From assembly GCF_003481825.1 (NCBI RefSeq), contig NZ_QULW01000012.1, positions 52,137 to 116,136 of the forward strand: DNA of 64,000 nt, given 5' to 3'. The notes under the pieces were generated by a model that was given only the letters and a program-made list of their open reading frames with translations, searched no databases and was not told where the DNA came from. Shown one piece after another: positions 1 through 7,933 of this stretch (positions are counted from its first letter, which is position 1; every line of letters begins with the position of its first letter). Position numbers and translations under genes: made by a program. Source of the stretch: Clostridium sp. OM02-18AC (GTDB taxonomy: Bacteria; Bacillota; Clostridia; Lachnospirales; Lachnospiraceae).

Positions 1-78
1 GGCGAGGTTGTCATCGAGAATGTGCTGGGACTGGGCAGCAATGTGATCGTGACCAGGACTGTGGAAGCGGAGAAATAA
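1..78 (+). CDS. DUF1667 family protein, C-terminal end only (5' truncated by window edge)
   Basis: An open frame runs from base 1 to a TAA at 76-78 and encodes 25 residues with the pattern GEVVIENVLGLGSNVI followed by VTRTVEAEK. This resembles the conserved C-terminus of DUF1667 proteins (typically VVxNVLGTGxxVVATR). These are short cysteine-containing proteins usually encoded beside a GlpA-like FAD oxidoreductase. The start and the cysteine motif lie outside the window, so the call rests on about 25 residues. A strong hairpin follows at 101-154. Confidence 0.6.
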   Translation, partial: GEVVIENVLGLGSNVIVTRTVEAEK

Positions 79-100
79 CAAGATCGCACAGTAAGTCAAA

Positions 101-154
101 GGGGCGAAAGTTTCCACAGCCGCCATGCATGGCGGCTGCGGGAACTTTCGCCCC
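101..154. terminator. Long hairpin, probable bidirectional terminator
   Basis: The outer arms GGGGCGAAAGTT and AACTTTCGCCCC pair perfectly. They enclose a self-complementary GCCGCCATGCATGGCGGC core, with one small mismatch between. The hairpin lies between the end of the DUF1667 gene (+) and the end of the first lysR (-). No long T-run follows on either strand, so termination is inferred from position. Its architecture resembles the hairpin at 58461-58514. Confidence 0.6.
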
Positions 155-178
155 TCGTTCGTTATCGTGCAATATTGT

Positions 179-1120
179 TTATAGTGAAATCGAATATTTC
201 TCCGCAAGATACGGCTGTTCCGTATTATTTTTGAAATAGTTGAGGATGAGATCCATAAAAGCTTGCTCCGGCTCGTTGAGCACCCAGTCTTTCTGGCGCA
301 CGACAAGGTTTAAGCGTTTCATGGCCGGTGAGAGCGGGTAGTAGGCGATGTTGTTGCGGTTGACAGAGCACGACTCGGAGATGAATGCGATGCCGGCATT
401 CTGGGCAACCATGCTCCGGGTGGCGGAAATGTTGTTGGTCTCGCACACGGCAACGGGCTCAAAACCGCAGGATTCAAAGAACTGTTCTCCGAGCATCCGC
501 AGGGAAGAGCCTTTTTTGGATAACAAGAGACTGTCATTCGCAAAGTTTGCCTTTACTTCTTCTGCCGTGATGGGAGAGCCGGACGGATGTGCCAGTGCGT
601 AAGGGTGGAACATGGAGACGGCAAGAAAAACTTCTTCTTCCCGGAGTATCTGCACCAGGCTGCCAAATGGGACTGTGCTTACGTCAGCGGCAAGTCCGAC
701 ATCCAGAGTGCCCTCTGCCAGGAACTTTTTGAAGCTTGGCAGATTGGTTTCCGTGATCTCTATGATGATCCCCGGGTACTGTTCCCTAAACAGCGGGATG
801 ATCTCAGCCAGCATGCGCAGTCCCCAGTTCGAGGTGACACCAACCCGGATGCGGCCTTTGTGATTTAAGGCGGCAATGTTCTGGTAGAGTTCTTTCTGGA
901 TCTTGACTACTTTTTTTGCAGCTTCTACATATAGGACTCCGGCGGGGGTCAGGCTTAGTTCGCCCTTCGAGCGGACAAAGAGAGGTGTGCCGAGTTCCTG
1001 CTCCAGTCTGGAAAGATACTGGCTTAAGGAAGACTGGGAGACGAATAAGTCCTCTGCTGCCTTGGTCATGTTGTGTCGGTTGGCGATCGCCAGAATATAG
1101 TTAAGATATTTTACGTCCAA
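179..1120 (-). CDS. LysR family transcriptional regulator (A)
   Basis: A 313-residue LysR-type regulator. The N-terminal winged helix-turn-helix (residues about 1-60) carries the diagnostic pattern MTKAAEDLFVSQSSLSQ followed by LEQELGTPLF. The rest is a periplasmic-binding-protein-like effector domain, starting near RVGVTSNWG at about residue 92. The length is normal for the family. A good sigma-A-like promoter lies just upstream (1177-1205, minus strand). It is the most downstream of two lysR genes in the same direction and ends against the hairpin at 101-154. The effector is unknown; by context it may be a sugar acid. It may control the truncated upstream operon or the LarA-like gene at 2464. 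Confidence 0.93.
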   Translation of the reverse strand: MDVKYLNYILAIANRHNMTKAAEDLFVSQSSLSQYLSRLEQELGTPLFVRSKGELSLTPAGVLYVEAAKKVVKIQKELYQNIAALNHKGRIRVGVTSNWGLRMLAEIIPLFREQYPGIIIEITETNLPSFKKFLAEGTLDVGLAADVSTVPFGSLVQILREEEVFLAVSMFHPYALAHPSGSPITAEEVKANFANDSLLLSKKGSSLRMLGEQFFESCGFEPVAVCETNNISATRSMVAQNAGIAFISESCSVNRNNIAYYPLSPAMKRLNLVVRQKDWVLNEPEQAFMDLILNYFKNNTEQPYLAEKYSISL

Positions 1121-1176
1121 AAGAGTACCTCCGTAAGTGCGTGAGTAAATCGGTCAGTAATCGTAAGTATTGTATC

Positions 1177-1205
1177 ATTATAGCAAAAATGCGAAAAAAA
1201 GTAAA
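1177..1205 (-). promoter_or_regulatory. Putative sigma-A promoter of lysR A
   Basis: On the minus strand, TTTACT (1205-1200) and TATAAT (1182-1177) are separated by exactly 17 bases. The expected transcription start is about 50 bases before the lysR A start codon. Confidence 0.55.
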
Positions 1206-1207
1206 TT

Positions 1208-2137
1208 CTACAGAGGCAGGCGCCCCCAGTATTCCCGGGCAAGTTTTATAAAATATTGTGCTGCATCGGTGAGGTAGCTTCCTTTTTTATAGCTTGCATT
1301 GATGGTCAGGGAAGGATGGGACGGAAAGGAAAAAAATGCCACATGTTCGAAATGCGTTGGGTGGGCACCGATCGCAAAAAAAGCGGGAACGACACTGCAG
1401 CAGATGCCGGCGGAAACCATTTCCAGGGCAGTGGCAGAACGCTGGGCATAAAACAGGGTATCCGGGTGAAAGTCATATTCCTGGAATGTCCGGCTGATGA
1501 CTTCGTACATGGTGGATTGCTTGTACATCATGGCAAACGGTTCATGGCGGACATGGACCGGATCCAGCTCGGGATAGCGGCTGCGATCGGAATGCGTGGC
1601 AGTGCTGCATGCCGGGTGGATGTCCGGAATGGCGAAAAGAAGCTCTTCTTTTGCCAGCGGGATATAGATATCTTCAGTCTGCTGCTGTTCGGATAACGTT
1701 AAAATGCCAAGATCCAGTTCGCCGGAAGCAAGCATTTGCTGCTGGCTTCGGACATTACTTTCGTAGATATTGATGGTCACTTCCGGATAGCGCTTGTGAA
1801 AGTCCGGATAAATGTGGGTGAAGGTGGAAGTTCCATGCTCGGAGGTGACTCCGATGGTGAGGGAACCTTTGCGCGTATCGGCGAGGTCCTGGAGCTTTCG
1901 GTCGGTTTCCCGCCGGATCTGCAGAATCTCGCGTGCGGACTGCAGATAGACAAGCCCGGCTTCGGTCGGTGTCCAGCCACTTCGGGAACGGTAAAAGAGC
2001 GGAAGTCCGATCTGCTGTTCCAGATTGCTGACCTGCTGGGTGAGCGCCGAGGGTGTGACGAAGAGTTTCTGTGCAGCGCGGGACAGTTTCTGTTCGTCTG
2101 CAATTGTGACGATGTATTCGATTTCTTTTAAATTCAT
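1208..2137 (-). CDS. LysR family transcriptional regulator (B)
   Basis: A 309-residue LysR-type regulator. The helix-turn-helix covers residues about 15-38 (KLSRAAQKLFVTPSALTQQ) and is followed by LEQQIGLPLFYR. The effector-binding domain starts near SLTIGVTSEHG (about residue 92). It is transcribed away from the LarA-like gene at 2464, with a 326-base shared upstream region. That is the usual arrangement for a LysR protein that regulates its divergent neighbour and itself. Effector and operator are not identifiable from sequence. Confidence 0.93.
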   Translation of the reverse strand: MNLKEIEYIVTIADEQKLSRAAQKLFVTPSALTQQVSNLEQQIGLPLFYRSRSGWTPTEAGLVYLQSAREILQIRRETDRKLQDLADTRKGSLTIGVTSEHGTSTFTHIYPDFHKRYPEVTINIYESNVRSQQQMLASGELDLGILTLSEQQQTEDIYIPLAKEELLFAIPDIHPACSTATHSDRSRYPELDPVHVRHEPFAMMYKQSTMYEVISRTFQEYDFHPDTLFYAQRSATALEMVSAGICCSVVPAFFAIGAHPTHFEHVAFFSFPSHPSLTINASYKKGSYLTDAAQYFIKLAREYWGRLPL

Positions 2138-2463
2138 AAATAACAGGTTCTCCTGGTTCGTGAAAATAGTTGGATTGTATGGTTTGTGCTGTGCAGAACC
2201 GGGACATTTTCCGTGTGTCTGTCATGCTCTGCGTTGTGTATCCTGTGTTTAGTATAACATTTAGAAAAACTAAAGAAAACACAAAAAAGTTTAAATTTAC
2301 TTTTGCATGGAAACTTGCTACTATTATTTTAAGGAAGAAATTGCAAAAAACAAAACAGCAGGAAACAGAGACAGAAGCAGGAAACAGAAGCAGGTAACAG
2401 AAACAAAAGCAGGCAGCAGAAACAAAGGCAGGCAACAGCAATAAAAACATTCAGGAGGCAGCC
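2138..2463. other. Divergent regulatory region lysR B / larA-like 1
   Basis: This 326-base gap holds no credible gene. The proximal part is AT-rich, with TATAAC- and TATACT-like hexamers on both strands near 2249-2266, but no unambiguous -35 partner. The distal part is an A-rich tandem repeat (2357-2445) and an AGGAGG ribosome-binding site ending 6 bases before the start at 2464. Confidence 0.5.
2357..2445 (+). repeat. 19-base imperfect tandem repeat in leader of larA-like 1
   Basis: The units are 19, 13, 19, 19 and 19 bases long and begin at 2357, 2376, 2389, 2408 and 2427. The core is AGCAGGYARCAGAAACAAA, with one to four changes per unit. The array is purine-rich, lies just before the Shine-Dalgarno sequence, and has no spacers. 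Confidence 0.75.
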
Positions 2464-3780
2464 ATGAATATTGTAGAAGGCGGAAAAGTATCAGAGTTAC
2501 TGCGGGACATTCCGATCCCGAAAATGTTCCACGCAAAGCAGACATTCCCGCGTGAGGTGATCCGTCCGGAGGATATCCCGGCGGTGATCAACGAGCAGAT
2601 GGGACAGGAGCAGTTTGCATCACTCATCAAACCGGGAATGGAGATTGCGATCACGGCAGGAAGCCGCGGAATCCGCAATGTGGATATCATCACAAAAGCT
2701 GTGGTGGATTTTGTGAAATCCAGAGGTGCGTATCCGTTTATCGTACCGGCTATGGGCAGCCACGGCGGTGCAACCGCAGAGGGACAGCTGGAGATTCTCG
2801 CCGGTTACAACATCACGCCGGAGACGATGGGATGTCCGATCAAGTCTTCCATGGAAGTAGTAGAGCTTGGCGTTTCCGAGCGCGGAAAGACCGTTTATCT
2901 GGATAAGAATGCTTATGAGGCAGACGGCATCATCCTTTCCTGCCGTTTAAAACCGCACAATGCATTCCGCGGTCCTTACGAGAGCGGTCCATGCAAGATG
3001 ATGACAGTTGGCCTGGGCAAGCAGAAAGGTGCGTCCCTGGTGCACTCTGACGGCATGGATGTGATCGCGAAGAACATTCCGACTATGGCAAAAGTGGTTC
3101 TGGAAAAGGCGAAGATCCTGTTTGCGATCCCGTGTATTGAGAATGCTTATGATGAAACCTGTAAGATCGAGGCAATCCTCGCAAAGGACATCCTGACCCG
3201 GGAACCGGAACTTTTAAAATTTGCGTTTGGCAACATGCCGAAGCTTCTGGTGAATGAGACGGATGTACTGGTTGTAGACGAGGTTGGCAAGAACTACAGC
3301 GGTACGGGCGTGGACCCGAATATCACGGGAACCTTCTCCACACCGTATGCAACCGGCGGCATCAAGGTGCAGCGTACCTGTTTCCTGAATCTGAGTGAGG
3401 AATCCCACGGAAATGCACTGGGCTGCGGACTGGCTTCCGCCATCACCCGCAAGATCTTCGATGAGATGGATGTGGAAAAAATGTACCCGAACTGCATTAC
3501 CAGCACGGTTCTGGCATCGGCGCGGATCCCATGCATTGTCACAAACGATAAAGAGGCTATGCAGATCTGCATCCGGACCTGCAACAAGATCGACCGCGAA
3601 CATGTGAGAATGGTCCGCATTCCGAACAGTCTCCACATCGGCGAGATTATGCTTTCGGAATCCTACTATGAGGATGTGAAGAACGGAAAATATCCGGGCG
3701 TGGAAGCTTTGGATGAGCCAATGACCCTGGAATTCGACGAAAAAGGAAATGTGATAACCCCGGTTAAAGTACAGGCATAA
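2464..3780 (+). CDS. LarA/DUF2088-type nickel-pincer racemase/epimerase homologue 1
   Basis: A 438-residue protein resembling LarA (lactate racemase, about 425 residues), whose Ni-pincer-nucleotide cofactor inverts the C2 carbon of alpha-hydroxy acids. Visible motifs are MGSHGGATAEGQ (His100), RLKPHNAFRGPYESG (His165), then Lys178 and His194 in CKMMTVGLGKQKGASLVH. The Lys-to-His distance of 16 equals that between Lys184 and His200 in the Lactiplantibacillus enzyme, the covalent cofactor lysine and a Ni ligand. The canonical N-terminal DxTRP motif is replaced by GSRGI. Its start has a strong AGGAGG. Neighbouring gudD and TTT genes suggest a sugar-acid substrate. Ni-dependence and substrate are inferred. 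Confidence 0.85.
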   Translation: MNIVEGGKVSELLRDIPIPKMFHAKQTFPREVIRPEDIPAVINEQMGQEQFASLIKPGMEIAITAGSRGIRNVDIITKAVVDFVKSRGAYPFIVPAMGSHGGATAEGQLEILAGYNITPETMGCPIKSSMEVVELGVSERGKTVYLDKNAYEADGIILSCRLKPHNAFRGPYESGPCKMMTVGLGKQKGASLVHSDGMDVIAKNIPTMAKVVLEKAKILFAIPCIENAYDETCKIEAILAKDILTREPELLKFAFGNMPKLLVNETDVLVVDEVGKNYSGTGVDPNITGTFSTPYATGGIKVQRTCFLNLSEESHGNALGCGLASAITRKIFDEMDVEKMYPNCITSTVLASARIPCIVTNDKEAMQICIRTCNKIDREHVRMVRIPNSLHIGEIMLSESYYEDVKNGKYPGVEALDEPMTLEFDEKGNVITPVKVQA

Positions 3781-3853
3781 AAATTAAGGACCGGTTGAAC
3801 GGAAAAAGAAAATACAGGATCATAATACAGATAATTAAGGAAGTATCCCATTC

Positions 3854-3905
3854 AAAAGGGCATGTAAGAAAATGATTTTACATTTTTTTTACATGCCCTT
3901 TTTGC
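3854..3905 (+). terminator. Intrinsic terminator of larA-like 1
   Basis: A perfect 14-base stem AAAAGGGCATGTAA / TTACATGCCCTTTT is followed by T residues. It lies 74 bases after the stop codon. Confidence 0.85.
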
Positions 3906-3915
3906 GCCAATTCTA

Positions 3916-3944
3916 TTGAAAAACCAACAGAATTCTTATATAAT
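3916..3944 (+). promoter_or_regulatory. Putative sigma-A promoter for gudD-tctBA
   Basis: TTGAAA (3916-3921), a 17-base spacer and TATAAT (3939-3944). It lies right after the preceding terminator and about 375 bases before gudD. Confidence 0.6.
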
Positions 3945-4066
3945 AAGGGCAATGAGCCTGTGAAAAATCTGGCAAAAAGTTCGTGACTATGATGAGCAAA
4001 CCTCGTGCTCAATACTTAAAATATGTAAGGATATTCAAAGAATTATTAATTTTACTTACAGTACTA

Positions 4067-4085
4067 AATGAGATACAATCTCATT
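4067..4085. promoter_or_regulatory. Perfect 8+3+8 dyad in gudD leader
   Basis: AATGAGAT and ATCTCATT are separated by ACA, about 125 bases downstream of the predicted -10 element. It could be an operator or an RNA hairpin. No regulator can be assigned. Confidence 0.35.
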
Positions 4086-4318
4086 CGTGCGTTTCTATAA
4101 GTTATTTTACGAGCTGCTATTAGGAAAAATAATTGTAGCAATCATTTATAAATATTGGACAGAATCCTCGAGACATTTTATCATATATGGTATAACGATT
4201 GAACAAAGATGATTTGTCCGGATGCACATTTTTTTACGTTTGGAATGTTAAGAAACTGCGTGAAACTGATATTCGAGCGATACAAAAGTGTTAAGCACCG
4301 GCAAGAGGAGGAAGAAAT

Positions 4319-5665
4319 ATGAATAAAGGTACCCCTACAGTAACAGAGATGCAGGTGATTCCGGTAGCCGGATATGACAGCATGCTCATGACCTTAAGCG
4401 GCGCGCACGCACCGTACTTTACCAGAAACCTGGTAATCTTAAAGGATAGCGCAGGTCACACCGGTATCGGTGAGATCCACGGTGGTGACTACACCTGTGA
4501 CGCGTTAAAGAGCTGCATCCCGTTAGTCGTTGGACAGCCGGTCGGCAAGTACCGCGCGATCCTCGACAGCATCCACAAAGCTTCCAAGAGAGCAAAAGAG
4601 GATGACGGCGAAGGTATCCAGAGCCTGGATATCAGCAAGCTGAAATTCGTTGTAAAAGCAGAGTGGGCAATCGAGTGTGCACTGCTTGACTTACTTGGCC
4701 AGTACTTAGACCTGCCGATGTGCGAGCTGTTAGGCGACGGCAAGCAGAGAGATCAGGTTGAAACCCTTGGCTATCTGTTCTACGTAAGCGACAAGAACAA
4801 GGCGAAAGAGTTAAATTACCTGGATGAGAGCGACAGCTCCGATCCGTGGTTCAAGCTTCGCCGTCAGGAAATGCTGACACCGGACCGTATCGTAGAGCAG
4901 GCTCAGGTTCTTCATGAGAAGTATGGTTTCCGCAACTTCAAGTTAAAGGGCGGCGTACTGAAGGGCTCTGAGGAGATGGAAGCAATCCGCGCACTGAAGA
5001 AAGCATTCCCGAACGGACGTATCAACATCGACCCGAACGGCGCATGGAGTCTTGCTGAGGCAATTGAACTGTGCAAACCGATGGAAGGTGTTCTTACATA
5101 CATCGAGGATCCTTGTGGTCCGGAGTCCGGATTCAGCAGCCGTGAGATCATGGCTGAGTTCAAGAACAAGGTAAACCTTCCGGTAGCTACCAACATGATC
5201 GCAACCGACTGGAGACAGTTCTATCATGCAGCAGCACTGAAATCCGTTGATATCGTTCTTGCAGATCCGCACTTCTGGGGATTCGGAGGAAGCGTCCGCA
5301 TGGCTCAGATCTTAAATGACTGGGGCTTAACCTGGGGCAGCCACTCCAACAACCACTTCGATATCACCCTGACTGCATTTGCTCATGTAGCAGCAGCAGC
5401 ACCGGGCAACCCGACTGCACTGGATACCCACTGGATCTGGCAGGATGGTCAGAACCTCTTAAACGATACTCCGCAGATTGTTGACGGATATCTGCAGGTT
5501 CCGAAGAAACCGGGTCTTGGTGTTACCATCAATATGGATCGCGTTATGGAAGCAAACAAGCTGTACAATTCCCTGCCGACTCACGACCGTGACGACGCTA
5601 TGGCTATGCAGTATTTGATCCCGAACTGGAAGTTCGATTCCAAGAAACCGGCACTGGTACGGTAA
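4319..5665 (+). CDS. gudD: Glucarate dehydratase
   Basis: A 448-residue enolase-superfamily enzyme that aligns end to end with E. coli GudD by eye (for example TEMQVIPVAG, SGAHAP, GSHSNNHFDI, DDAMAMQYLIP). It dehydrates D-glucarate, and usually L-idarate, to 5-dehydro-4-deoxyglucarate. The residues corresponding to the E. coli catalytic set are all present, offset by three: Lys208 and Lys210 in FKLKGG, metal ligands Asp238, Glu263 and Asn292, and the His342/Asp369 dyad. This argues against the inactive GudX-type paralogue. It is cytoplasmic. The TTT transporter genes follow after 124 bases, so import and dehydration are probably co-expressed. No ketodeoxyglucarate aldolase is nearby. Confidence 0.95.
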   Translation: MNKGTPTVTEMQVIPVAGYDSMLMTLSGAHAPYFTRNLVILKDSAGHTGIGEIHGGDYTCDALKSCIPLVVGQPVGKYRAILDSIHKASKRAKEDDGEGIQSLDISKLKFVVKAEWAIECALLDLLGQYLDLPMCELLGDGKQRDQVETLGYLFYVSDKNKAKELNYLDESDSSDPWFKLRRQEMLTPDRIVEQAQVLHEKYGFRNFKLKGGVLKGSEEMEAIRALKKAFPNGRINIDPNGAWSLAEAIELCKPMEGVLTYIEDPCGPESGFSSREIMAEFKNKVNLPVATNMIATDWRQFYHAAALKSVDIVLADPHFWGFGGSVRMAQILNDWGLTWGSHSNNHFDITLTAFAHVAAAAPGNPTALDTHWIWQDGQNLLNDTPQIVDGYLQVPKKPGLGVTINMDRVMEANKLYNSLPTHDRDDAMAMQYLIPNWKFDSKKPALVR

Positions 5666-5666
5666 A

Positions 5667-5684
5667 AATCCCGAATTCGGGATT
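5667..5684. promoter_or_regulatory. Perfect 18-base palindrome between gudD and tctB
   Basis: AATCCCGAATTCGGGATT begins 2 bases after the gudD stop codon. A related half (AATCCCGAAAGGGTTT) recurs near 5733. It could be an operator or a processing/attenuation hairpin inside the gudD-tct operon. It has no T-run. Confidence 0.4.
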
Positions 5685-5789
5685 GAATTGCCGACACGGT
5701 CTCATGAAGGCGGTGTCGACCACAGATTTGGCTCAATCCCGAAAGGGTTTGGCGGTAGGCTATAAACAAAAAGAAAAGGAGATGAAGGT

Positions 5790-6287
5790 ATGTTCTTCAA
5801 AAAGTATGGGGACATTGTCGTAGGTGTATTTTTCATGGTATTATCCGCTGCACTTATGATTATGGCACAGATGCTTCCGAAATCCCAGGTTATGGATATC
5901 GGACCGGATTTTATGCCAATGGTAATTGGAGCAATCACATTTATCCTGGCAGCAATCCTCACATTTTTAAACATTAAAAACTTCAAGATGCATGCAAAAG
6001 AGCTGGAAAACGCAGAGATTCCGGAATGCGATTACAAGCGCGTAATTTCCAGTATCATTCTGGTTCTGGTGTATGTCATGGTTCTGCAGCCGGTGGGATT
6101 TATTCTTTCCACCCTGGTGTTCTTACTTCTGCAGATGCTGGTACTGTCTCCGGACGATGAGCGTGATGCAAAGCACATCATCCGTCTGGTTGTGATCGAT
6201 GTAATCTTTACTCTGGTAGTATTCTTCCTGTTCCGTTACGGATTCAAGATCGTACTGCCGGCTGGTATCTTTACCATCAGTTTATAA
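5790..6287 (+). CDS. tctB: TTT transporter small membrane subunit TctB (system 1)
   Basis: A 165-residue protein with about four hydrophobic segments: residues 8-28, 42-60, a paired region at 88-125, and 138-160. It matches the small subunit of tripartite tricarboxylate transporters, which import organic or sugar acids by secondary transport. GGAGATGAAGGT precedes the start. tctA follows after 15 bases. It is very similar to the TctB at 28691 (about 84% identical by eye) and much less like the one at 20988. With gudD immediately upstream, a glucarate-like substrate is a reasonable inference. Confidence 0.9.
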   Translation: MFFKKYGDIVVGVFFMVLSAALMIMAQMLPKSQVMDIGPDFMPMVIGAITFILAAILTFLNIKNFKMHAKELENAEIPECDYKRVISSIILVLVYVMVLQPVGFILSTLVFLLLQMLVLSPDDERDAKHIIRLVVIDVIFTLVVFFLFRYGFKIVLPAGIFTISL

Positions 6288-6302
6288 GGAGGACGTAAGA
6301 AT

Positions 6303-7808
6303 ATGCAGGCATTAGGACTTTTAGGTAGTGCATTCGCAAGTATTTTAAATCCGGCGTCCATCCTTCTGATGATCGCTGGCGTAGCAATTGGTATTATTTT
6401 CGGTTCCATCCCGGGACTGTCAGCTTCCATGGCAGTAGCATTGATGCTGCCGTTGACCTTCAGCATGACCCCTTCCCTGGGTATGAACACCCTGGTAGCA
6501 GTTTATATCGGCGGTATTTCCGGTGGTCTGATCTCCGCAATCCTGCTGAACATGCCTGGTACCGCATCTTCCATCGCAACCTGTTTCGATGGACACCCGA
6601 TGGCAAAAAATGGTGAGGCAATGAAGGCTCTGGGAGTTGGTATCGTATTCTCCGCAATGGGTTCCATCTTCTCTTTCCTCGTCCTGACCTTCTGTGCACC
6701 GCTCCTTGCAGATGTTGCACTGAAATTTACTCCGGCTGAGAACTTTGGTATCTGCTTCTTCGCACTGACGATGGTAGCAATCCTTTCTTCCGGTAACATG
6801 ATCCGCGGTCTGCTTGCAGGTATGTTCGGTCTGATGTTTACCTTAGTTGGTATGGCACCGATCGATGGTACTCCGCGTTTCACCTTTGGCAACACAAACC
6901 TGATGGCAGGTTTTGATACTCTTCCTACCCTGATCGGTATCTTCGCAATCGCAGATATCCTGTGTACTGCTGAGAGCATGAAGGGCGGCAAGATGGAAAC
7001 CATCCCGATCAAGAAAGTAAAAGGTTTTGGTTTCTCCATGAAAGAGTTTGTTTCCTGGCTGCCGAACTTCCTTCGTTCTTCCTTAATCGGTACCGGTATC
7101 GGTATCCTGCCAGGTATCGGTGGTTCTACTTCCGGTATGCTTTCCTACGTAACTGCAAAGAACATGTCCAAGCATCCGGAGGAGTTTGGTAAAGGTAATC
7201 CGGAAGGTATCGTAGCAACCGAGTCTGCAAACAACGCAACCATCGGTGGTGCAATGATCCCACTGTTGGTACTTGGTATCCCGGGTGATGGTGTTACCGC
7301 TATGATGTTAGGTGGTTTCCTGATCCACGGTCTGTCTGCTGGTCCGCTGCTGTTCGTGAAAAATGCAGACGTTGTATACGGAATTTTCGCAGCATGTATC
7401 GTTTGTACCCTGATCATGCTGGTGGTTGAGTGGACCTGTATCAAGGGCTTTGTACAGGTACTGAAGGTGCCGAAGCACATCCTGCTTCCGCTGATCCTGG
7501 TTCTGTGCTGTGTCGGTGCATACGCAACCAACAACCGTATCTTCGATGTACAGTCCATCCTGATCTTTGGTCTGGTAGGTTATATTTATCACAAGTTCAG
7601 TCTGCCGACGACTCCGTTCGTACTGTGCTTCCTGATCGGTGAGATGCTGGAGACCTACTTAAGACGTGGTATCATGCAGTACAAGTCCTTTGGCGCATTC
7701 TTTGCAAGACCGATCTTCGATGTATTCTTCTTCATCGCTATCGGTGTTCTGGTATGGACTGTAACCAAGGAGTTAAAGGCTTACAAAGAAAAGAAACAGG
7801 CAGCATAA
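6303..7808 (+). CDS. tctA: TTT transporter large permease subunit TctA (system 1)
   Basis: A 501-residue integral membrane protein with the two-half TctA architecture. Each half has the glycine-rich re-entrant signature of the family: GSIPGLSASMAVALMLPL near residue 38 and GILPGIGGSTSGMLSY near 262. It is the transport channel that takes ligand from the TctC lipoprotein. AAGGAGGACG precedes the start, only 15 bases after tctB. It is about 93% identical by eye to the TctA at 29204. Codon choice (GGT, ACC, ATC) suggests high expression. A hairpin follows before tctC. Confidence 0.95.
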   Translation: MQALGLLGSAFASILNPASILLMIAGVAIGIIFGSIPGLSASMAVALMLPLTFSMTPSLGMNTLVAVYIGGISGGLISAILLNMPGTASSIATCFDGHPMAKNGEAMKALGVGIVFSAMGSIFSFLVLTFCAPLLADVALKFTPAENFGICFFALTMVAILSSGNMIRGLLAGMFGLMFTLVGMAPIDGTPRFTFGNTNLMAGFDTLPTLIGIFAIADILCTAESMKGGKMETIPIKKVKGFGFSMKEFVSWLPNFLRSSLIGTGIGILPGIGGSTSGMLSYVTAKNMSKHPEEFGKGNPEGIVATESANNATIGGAMIPLLVLGIPGDGVTAMMLGGFLIHGLSAGPLLFVKNADVVYGIFAACIVCTLIMLVVEWTCIKGFVQVLKVPKHILLPLILVLCCVGAYATNNRIFDVQSILIFGLVGYIYHKFSLPTTPFVLCFLIGEMLETYLRRGIMQYKSFGAFFARPIFDVFFFIAIGVLVWTVTKELKAYKEKKQAA

Positions 7809-7850
7809 AGAGATCTGAACTTTACAATATTTTATTTCTATATTAATATG

Positions 7851-7883
7851 ATATATGCCCCGTCCGCAGCGGACGGGGATATA
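7851..7883 (+). terminator. Hairpin between tctA and tctC (attenuator-like)
   Basis: CCCCGTCCG-CAG-CGGACGGGG, extended by AT pairs on both sides. It lacks a T-run, so it may be an mRNA-stabilising or partial-attenuation hairpin just before the lipoprotein gene rather than a full terminator. Confidence 0.5.
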
Positions 7884-7933
7884 TATAAGGGAAAAAACAG
7901 GGCAGCCAAAATGCCCGGAAAGAAGGAGAAAGT

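Larger units (their letters stand above)
3781..4318. other. Long intergenic region upstream of gudD
   Basis: This 538-base stretch has no credible gene. In order it holds a terminator (3854-3905), a sigma-A-like promoter (3916-3944), a GAGCA/TGCTC hairpin near 3993-4009, and a perfect AATGAGAT-ACA-ATCTCATT dyad (4067-4085). The rest is AT-rich and featureless up to the gudD ribosome-binding site (GAGGAGGAAG). The apparent leader of about 370 bases is unusually long. I do not recognise a known riboswitch. Confidence 0.55.

Noticed and set aside
2357..2445. Tandem repeats as a CRISPR array
   Set aside because: The units are contiguous with no unique spacers, are imperfect, and no cas gene is near.
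3945..4318. Known riboswitch before gudD
   Set aside because: No conserved core of a known class could be recognised; only simple hairpins are visible.
4319..5665. Catalytically dead GudX-type paralogue
   Set aside because: Both lysines of the KxK motif, the three metal ligands and the His/Asp dyad are all present.
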